7,656 nt of DNA from S143-63 sp964425855 (GTDB lineage: Archaea; Thermoproteota; Thermoprotei_A; Sulfolobales; Acidilobaceae). The notes under the pieces are model-generated. The model searched no databases and was not told the origin of the DNA. It was given only the letters and a program-made list of their open reading frames with translations. A program made the position numbers and the translations under genes. Shown in pieces: positions 1 through 5,800 of this stretch; the stretch's first letter is position 1, and every line of letters starts with the position of its first letter. The stretch spans positions 1 to 7,656 of the forward strand of contig CAYROE010000061.1 of the NCBI GenBank assembly GCA_964425855.1, in the 5' to 3' direction.

Positions 1-2526
1 AGCATCAATATGCTCAGCGTGAATAGTAGTAATACCACCGTGACCAGTGTTATGGAGAAGTATAGGAGCGTTGCCTCCGAAGAAAGACTCGGTACCAGGC
101 ACGCTGATATCATAGACGAATCCGTCGTAGTCCTCTACAGTTATTTCTCTTACTTTGACTGGTCTAAGATCACCATTAATGTATTTGATAATCCTATTGT
201 AGTGTTCTAGAGCTTCTCCTTCAAGGGAGCCCTTATCCAGTATCCATTCAAGTATTTTATAGGCAGTCTTTACGCTTATGAAGCTTCTTCTTAGTATATA
301 GGTTAGGTTGTAGGGCATTGACTTGGCATTGGCGAGCTTTGCTAGTCTCATGAGAGCCTTAACAGGGATCCGTTCTGCACCGTTGGGAGCCTTATAGTCA
401 TTATCGAAATAGATGTTTACGTTATAGTATATTCGTCCTTTGTTTTTACCTGTGCCTCTCTCCGTTGAGAGTAGCGAGTACCAGCCGTACAGTCTTGCTA
501 GCCACAGAAGCTGTATGGCCAGGTTCTTATTGGCTGTGGAATAGTTCACATAACGTCTTTTGCTTGTCCTCCTAGAGTCTGCTCTTAGACCGTCGAAGAA
601 TGCTCTAACTATATTCCTATCGGCATTCCAGATAATGCTTGGGACTTTTTTCTCGTCTAGTTTCCTGCCCATAAGGTATTCGAACCGCTTAGCCAATAGG
701 GTGTTATTATACTCATAGATAACGTAGGTGTCTCTATCGGTAACTGTAGGGGTTAGCCCGTACTTATTCCTCATAATACGTATAACTCGTTCTGCTATCT
801 CTTTTTCTCCTGCTTCAAGAGTGAAGCAGATTCTTGCTCCTCTATGGTGCTTTACGCAGCCATCAGCTAGGTATACTCCCATTATATATGCTAGGTCATC
901 GTCGAGTCTTCCCAATATAGGATCTATTATAGAGAGGTACTGTTTCTCCTCTACATGTTGTAGAAGTTTGAGATTGCCTGAAGACGAGTTAGAACTTGCT
1001 TCATTTTCAATGTGCCTCTTCTTACTGATTTCTGTTCTATTAAACGTGACTAGTAGGTCTCCTGGATTGAGTCTGTCGACTCTTTTTTCCCTGATTTCTA
1101 GTGTTTCTGGATCCAGTACGAATACGCTATGGCTTCCGGTTGCACGTATCTCTGCACCTGTCTCAACCTTTATACGGTATATCTTTTTGGCCCGGTGCCG
1201 TAAAACGTACTTTATGGGTTTCCAAACTGTCCTATAACCGTCGTTGCTCAGTACCCAGTATCCCTCTATGTCTTTTGCAATCCTTTCCTCTTCTGGATCA
1301 CTATAGAATCTGTCTACGAACTCTCCTATATTTACAATCTCAACGTTACCATTCCTATCCTTGATTATTATGGGTGTATCCCAAGATACGCTTGCAAGGG
1401 CCTGGAATAGTACTTTTGCTTCTTCTCCTCTTACCTCTCCTACTATTACTACGTCGGGCCTGTATCTTAGGCTTACTCTTACCAGGTCGTATAGGCTTAT
1501 TTCGCCCATTCCTCCTTCGAAGCCGTAGCTTGGTCTGCTGTAGAGTTGTACCCAGTTCTCGTGGGTTAACCTGAGCTCCGGGGTGTCTTCTATTGTTACT
1601 ATTTTTATTGTTGGCCTGAGGAGTGTTGCGAGGGCGTTGAGAAGTGTTGTTTTTCCTGCCCCTGTCACTCCCATTATTAATCCTGTCATGTTGAACTCTA
1701 GTATTTTCCAGAAGTAGGCTGCTAGTAGGCTGCTCACAGTTCCTCCGAGTACTAGGTTTATTATGCTTAGAGGCTTGTCCCTGAATTTTCTTATCGTGAA
1801 TGTCGAGCCGTCTCTGCTGACTTCACGCTTGTATGTTGCGGCGAGTCGATGGCCTTCGGGTAGTATCGCGTCTATTATCGGGAACGCCACGCTAACGTGT
1901 TTTCCTGCTTTGTGGGCTAGTTTTACTACTAGGTCGTCTAGCTCCTCATCACTGTCAAAGCGTATATTTGTGGGTATGCTCTCGTATCTGGAGTGCCAGA
2001 CATAGATTGGTCTACCCACGCCGTCGCAGGAAATATCCTCTATGGCGGGGTCTTTCATGAGAGGTGTTATGGGACCGTACTCTATGGAGTCACGGTTAAT
2101 ATAGTACTCTATCTTTTGCCAGCTTATCCCAGGGTGTATGCTTGAACTGAATCGCAGTCTGAACTTCCTAATGATCTTGGATACCTGCTTCTTGAAGTGC
2201 TCACGAGGGTCTTCTCCACTGGGCGGGGGCTCGAGCTCCCAGTACAAGATATCCATTACCTTCTCGTAGAGTTGCCGCTCCTCCGTAGTGAGGGGTATCT
2301 CGTCGACAAAGTAGAGCAGGGATCCGTCAACTTTCCTCTCAAGGATAAGTGCACGCGCCCATGGATCGACGAGAGGATAACTCTCCAAAATTCTATAGTC
2401 TGCGCGGAGGCTAACTATTTTCTCGTAGATTAACCTGTCAAAGTCTACTTTTACCTCTCTTTCTTCTTCTTCGGAAGGAGTCTCCTCTACCTTCTTTCCC
2501 TTCCAGGGAAACCTCAGCTTAAACAC
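1..2526 (-). CDS. Type II/IV secretion (GspE/VirB11/TadA/FlaI superfamily) ATPase, intein-containing, C-terminus beyond the window
   Basis: This hexameric secretion ATPase would hydrolyse ATP at the cytoplasmic face of the membrane to drive assembly or secretion of pilus-like subunits. The frame is open for 842 codons. Residues 1-378 are the N-extein, 379-826 an intein, and 827-842 the first part of the C-extein. Visible family marks are an N-terminal domain with YGPITPLMKDPAIEDIS from residue 150, PEGHRL (223-228), FTIRKF (243-248), Walker A GVTGAGKT (286-293, Lys292), the Asp-box IEDTPEL (312-318), the Walker B region with GEVRGEE (363-369), and the histidine box TGHGGITTIHA directly after the intein. 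The start is GTG at 2524-2526, the only ATG/GTG/TTG between the upstream in-frame stop (2587-2589) and the first family motifs; GGTG lies 7 nt upstream. An acidic linker (about residues 15-25) follows a basic N-terminus. The C-terminal portion is off the left edge; a FlaJ/TadC-type membrane partner often follows but cannot be seen. Assignment to the superfamily is firm; the subfamily (KlbA-like) is a weaker inference. Confidence 0.93.
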   Translation of the reverse strand, partial: MFKLRFPWKGKKVEETPSEEEEREVKVDFDRLIYEKIVSLRADYRILESYPLVDPWARALILERKVDGSLLYFVDEIPLTTEERQLYEKVMDILYWELEPPPSGEDPREHFKKQVSKIIRKFRLRFSSSIHPGISWQKIEYYINRDSIEYGPITPLMKDPAIEDISCDGVGRPIYVWHSRYESIPTNIRFDSDEELDDLVVKLAHKAGKHVSVAFPIIDAILPEGHRLAATYKREVSRDGSTFTIRKFRDKPLSIINLVLGGTVSSLLAAYFWKILEFNMTGLIMGVTGAGKTTLLNALATLLRPTIKIVTIEDTPELRLTHENWVQLYSRPSYGFEGGMGEISLYDLVRVSLRYRPDVVIVGEVRGEEAKVLFQALASVSWDTPIIIKDRNGNVEIVNIGEFVDRFYSDPEEERIAKDIEGYWVLSNDGYRTVWKPIKYVLRHRAKKIYRIKVETGAEIRATGSHSVFVLDPETLEIREKRVDRLNPGDLLVTFNRTEISKKRHIENEASSNSSSGNLKLLQHVEEKQYLSIIDPILGRLDDDLAYIMGVYLADGCVKHHRGARICFTLEAGEKEIAERVIRIMRNKYGLTPTVTDRDTYVIYEYNNTLLAKRFEYLMGRKLDEKKVPSIIWNADRNIVRAFFDGLRADSRRTSKRRYVNYSTANKNLAIQLLWLARLYGWYSLLSTERGTGKNKGRIYYNVNIYFDNDYKAPNGAERIPVKALMRLAKLANAKSMPYNLTYILRRSFISVKTAYKILEWILDKGSLEGEALEHYNRIIKYINGDLRPVKVREITVEDYDGFVYDISVPGTESFFGGNAPILLHNTGHGGITTIHAEHIDA
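49..1392 (-). mobile_element. Intein (448 aa) with LAGLIDADG homing endonuclease, inserted in the secretion ATPase
   Basis: This is a self-splicing protein insert that should excise and join FQALA to TGHGG. Intein numbering starts at Ser1 (codon 1390-1392). Block A is S1-V-S-W-D-T-P followed by a hydrophobic strand. Block B has the TxxH motif as T85-G-S-H88 followed by a hydrophobic strand, then a VDRLNPGDLLV-type segment. The endonuclease region follows. Block F is V426-Y-D-I-S-V-P-G-T-E-S-F-F, and block G is ILLH447-N448. The first extein residue is Thr (+1). These are the nucleophiles and assisting residues expected of a class 1 Ser/Thr intein: Ser1, block B Thr and His, His-Asn at the end, and Thr+1. 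No junction cysteine is used. The frame runs without a stop or frameshift, so splicing should be functional. Inteins are known in archaeal KlbA-type ATPases; whether this one occupies the same site as those needs alignment. The boundaries are well supported because removal restores the family motif exactly. Confidence 0.95.
388..915 (-). other. LAGLIDADG (DOD-type) homing endonuclease domain inside the intein
   Basis: This domain would cut an intein-less copy of the ATPase gene and so drive spread of the intein. The first dodecapeptide is LAYIMGVYLADG at intein residues 167-178, with catalytic acid Asp177. A lysine-bearing K249-V-P block precedes the second helix motif IVRAFFDGLRAD at 261-272, with acid Asp272. 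Both acids, the KVP motif and roughly 95 residues between the two motifs are as expected for an intact two-motif enzyme, so activity is plausible. The limits given (about intein residues 160-335) are approximate, because the edges of the domain and any extra DNA-binding module before block F cannot be set by eye. Confidence 0.88.
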
Positions 2527-2533
2527 TATTATA

Positions 2534-2537
2534 CACC
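2534..2537 (-). promoter_or_regulatory. Probable ribosome binding site of the ATPase gene
   Basis: The minus strand reads GGTG, which can pair with the CACC of the archaeal 16S rRNA 3' end, 7 nt before the GTG start. It is short, so initiation may be weak. It supports the GTG choice together with the absence of any other start codon upstream in the open frame. Confidence 0.45.
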
Positions 2538-2647
2538 AGCCAAAGACGAGATGCTTATCCTCATTTAGATATGTCTGGTGGCTGGACTATTCCCTTGTAG
2601 CCCCGTAATAATGCGTCTGTAGAGGTTTTTCTACTCTTCTATCAAGC

Positions 2648-2671
2648 CAATACAATCTATCTAGTATTGTA
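2648..2671. repeat. Small inverted repeat in the divergent promoter region (possible operator)
   Basis: CAATAC (2648-2653) is matched by GTATTG (2664-2669), and the overlapping TACAAT (2651-2656) is matched by ATTGTA (2666-2671). The two overlapping half-site pairs are centred within about a base of each other. The element lies roughly midway between the two start codons, about 120 nt from the ATPase start and 125 nt from the giant-gene start, a place where a dimeric regulator could act on both. Arms of six bases in AT-rich DNA can arise by chance. Confidence 0.25.
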
Positions 2672-2784
2672 GGGCTAGGATGCAAACCCATATTATTCTG
2701 AGGAGCACTTTAATGAGACTTGGTATAGTATAGTAGTTCGTATATCGTATTGAGATAGTCGATAGTTTTGAGATGATTAGGCTT

Positions 2785-2789
2785 GGTGA
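2785..2789 (+). promoter_or_regulatory. Ribosome binding site of the giant secreted-protein gene
   Basis: GGTGA, complementary to the archaeal 16S rRNA tail, lies 8 nt before the ATG at 2798. A second purine block GGAG (2791-2794) is too close to the start to be the main site. The spacing favours ATG 2798 over the in-frame TTG (2783) and GTG (2786), which overlap this site. An in-frame stop at 2774-2776 blocks anything further upstream. Confidence 0.75.
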
Positions 2790-2797
2790 AGGAGATA

Positions 2798-2866
2798 ATG
2801 AGAAAAGCATTGATCCCGGGAATACTTATATTACTAGTAGTGTTGTCCTCGCTACCCTCTATAGCT
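2798..2866 (+). other. N-terminal signal peptide of the giant protein
   Basis: Residues 1-3 are M-R-K (positive n-region) and residues 4-19 are a hydrophobic core of Leu, Ile and Val. A polar c-region P-S-I-A follows, with a likely cleavage after Ala23 (S-I-A, then S-P-L). No twin arginine and no lipobox cysteine is seen, so ordinary Sec export is expected. There is no class III (pilin-type) cleavage site, so it is not itself a type IV pilin-like subunit. Confidence 0.85.
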
Positions 2867-5800
2867 AGTCCACTCCCCGAGGAGCTCGGCACCTCTTCAC
2901 TTTCCTCTCAGGCATATAATTTGCCTGTGAAGCTAACCCATGTCTATAATATGCTAGAATACTCTCTCCCCTCAAACACTATCCCACAAATAATTGATGC
3001 CCAATTCATTAGGCAAACACTCCTAGCAGTAGGATCCTCGACCTACGCTATAATGACAGTTAATCCAATAGACCGAAGCGTATCCGTTGAAGCTATGGGA
3101 TCAATTATCGGCACCGGTAAAGGAGTCTTCGTCTCCTCTACAACGGGAAGCTCCTGGTACGGAGTCTATACAGATCATGGAGAAATATTATTGATAAATT
3201 CTACCAACTACTCCTACCTCGTATCATACTATACAGCTACACGACAACCCGTTGTATCAGCAAGCCTATACGACGGTGTAAACTCCACGAAGCTTGTTGC
3301 CTTAGACCAGGAAGGATACGCATACATACATACAGTTCCACAACCCTACACCATAGAAATAGGCCCCTCATCCCATGATACTGCTTTAGCAAGCCTCCCC
3401 TACTTTACACTCTTCGAAGAATCCCAAGTAAAGAAGTTTACATCAGGTACAGACTGGGTAAACACTAACATCACAATGCTACCAGTAACATCATATACCT
3501 ATACCGGCAATGTGGAGACAACCTTATATTACTGGAACGCTTCATCCTCGTCATACGAGCCAGTTATACCAGGAGCATTTGTTAATGGTGGAAACACCAT
3601 AGTAAAGAAGCTCCACTTATACCTAGTCGACTACAATAACCTCTCAATAAAATCCCTCACCGTGGAATCCTCAGTCACCAATGTATTCACTCTCACAGAT
3701 CTGCCTCCAGGAACACGAGAGATATTCCCCGTATTCGAGATAACCGTCAAGAACGCTACTACAAATACGATAATATCACAACAGTGCTATACGTCGGGCA
3801 GAGTCCCCATAACAATAGTTCCAGGATCAACCCTCTCTCTAACGCTTAACCTTGATCCTGCAGGCTCAAGTCTTTCAAACTGTCTCCAGCTATACAACGT
3901 AACTGTATTACAAGACTCAATATATCTACCTATACTTCTCGTTAATCTGGACAAGATAAACTCGACTAACCTATACAATGTCCCAGATTATGGAGCCCCG
4001 CTATGGATGACGATTCTCCCTATCTCAGGAGACGTAGGGCCCGACACAATACGCTTCATACAGGCATATAAAGTAACAACGAAGCCCACAGGATGGCCGG
4101 CTAACGCTACCGGGATCCTAGTAATAGGTGCAAACAGATACGTCTACGTATATCTCGTAGACGATAATCTAGTCCCCCAAGAATTCAATACGCTAAACAA
4201 ATATTATGAAGTCCTTGATGTAGGAACGACGCCAACCACAATACAGATCTATGGTGATGGTTCAACACTATACGTTGGAACAAGTTATGGAACTATATAC
4301 CAATATACGTGGAACTCGACCTATCAGAAGTATCTAGAGACCTACAGCTACCAGCTAGATACACAACAAGTCGTATCAATGAGGTTAAGCGAAGACGGAA
4401 CCCGTCTAATCGCATCAAGTAGCAGTGGCCTCCTACAATTAATAGACTCGATCAACTGGACTCCTCTATGGAGAGGAGTACCAGGATATAAAGGCGTCGA
4501 GACAAACATGGCATCGCCCGTACTATTAGGTGATCCAAGCAGAACACTTGTAATATACTCAACAGAGTCCTCTGCCCTATCAGCTATGTATAATATATCG
4601 ACGCAACTTGTACCCGTTACAATATCATTAGACCTCAAGCTAAGAGATCTCAACGGAACCCTAGCCAGGCTCCAGATACCCGAGGGAACAAACGCGACAA
4701 TATACTCTAATGGAACACCTGTAGCATACTCATTACTAGACACAAACACAACATTCTATCTCCCACCCGGATCGTATACAACAGAAATAACGATACCGGG
4801 AATAGGAAGCCTCCAGAAAGACTACAACGTACCATACCCGGGTATACAAGACACTATCACTGTAACACTAAGACAAGTAGACCTATACGCCTACACACCT
4901 CAATCCATTGGAGACCCACAGAGAGATCCAGGATATTATCTCATGAGTGGGCCTAAGCCCGGAACCAGCATACAACTATCACAGGTAGCCTTTGACCCAC
5001 TACTTGGATACACGCCTCAGGCCCCAACAATTACAACAATCACGGATGAGACAGGCCACTCAACAGTAGTGATATGGGAGGGTGTATCATATCGCTTGAC
5101 AGGATCCCTAGAAGACTATACGGTAACTCCTGTTACGATCTCATACTATGATTCACAACACGTCTATGTCATAGTCAACCCCACACTAATCCCTACACTT
5201 ATAGAAGTAGTGGACAGTGACAGTATAGGAACCGGTACACCATTCTATGTCGGCGGTGCCCAGGCTTCACTATACTATTCCGTAACAGGAAAAAGCGTAA
5301 CTCTAAGCATAGGCTCTGGTCCCACACTATACTATCTACCGGGAGGAAACTATTTAGTGAACGTGACAGCACAACACTATATACCTACGACAACATATCT
5401 AACAGTCACTTCTCCTACAGCTTCCCTAAATGTATCGCTTACACCCGAAATATACCTGCTTCAACAAAAAGTATACAGCCAGGACCCGACAAGCCTAGGA
5501 ATAGCAAATGGGCCAGTAGGAGGAGCAACAGTAACAATTACGATGACCTGGCCGATCCCAGGTCTAGTTAACCTAGTAGTATATACGGGCCCCGACGGAG
5601 AAATAGACATACCGCTGAGATACGGGACATACCAGGTGACGATTAACTATACATACGCTGATCCCATAACCTACACGCTCGTACTTGGATCGGACACTGT
5701 GAAAACAACAACCCTGACACTATATGAGTCAAGCGTAGTCTACGCAATACATGATGCTGAATACACAGTTTACCGCGTACAGAACGTGACACTTTCATTA

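Larger units (their letters stand above)
2527..2797. promoter_or_regulatory. Divergent intergenic region with the promoters of both genes
   Basis: These 271 bases lie between two start codons that face away from each other, so both promoters should be here. No coding frame with recognisable content is seen. On the plus strand an AT-rich stretch GGTATAGTATAG (2722-2733) is a candidate TATA element for the giant-protein gene, which would give a leader of some 40 nt. On the minus strand CATATCTAAAT (2564-2574) is a weaker candidate for the ATPase gene. Both are by-eye matches to loose archaeal consensus. The closeness of the two promoters would allow joint control. Confidence 0.4.

Noticed and set aside
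728..1237. 169-codon plus-strand open frame opposite the intein
   Set aside because: It is antisense to the intein, whose frame has motifs from block A through G. The antisense product is a low-complexity Ser/Leu-rich string with no family motif and no ribosome binding site.
1381..1392. Intein start at the second serine (two residues later) instead of Ser1
   Set aside because: Only excision from the first serine leaves FQALA joined to TGHGG, the exact family motif, and the following S-x-D-T-P fits block A from Ser1.
2783..2788. TTG or GTG as alternative start of the giant protein
   Set aside because: These codons overlap the GGTGA ribosome binding site and would place extra charged residues before an already good n-region. 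ATG at 2798 has correct spacing.
2527..2797. Small RNA (C/D box) or tRNA in the intergenic region
   Set aside because: CTGA and partial TGAT-like strings occur but not in correct C, D', C', D order, and no cloverleaf or T-loop consensus is visible.
2710..2892. 60-codon minus-strand open frame across the start of the giant gene
   Set aside because: It overlaps the promoter, ribosome binding site and signal peptide of the giant gene and shows no motif.
4348..4749. 133-codon minus-strand open frame inside the giant gene
   Set aside because: It is opposite a continuous 1619-codon frame with clear repeats, and has no recognisable domain or start signal.
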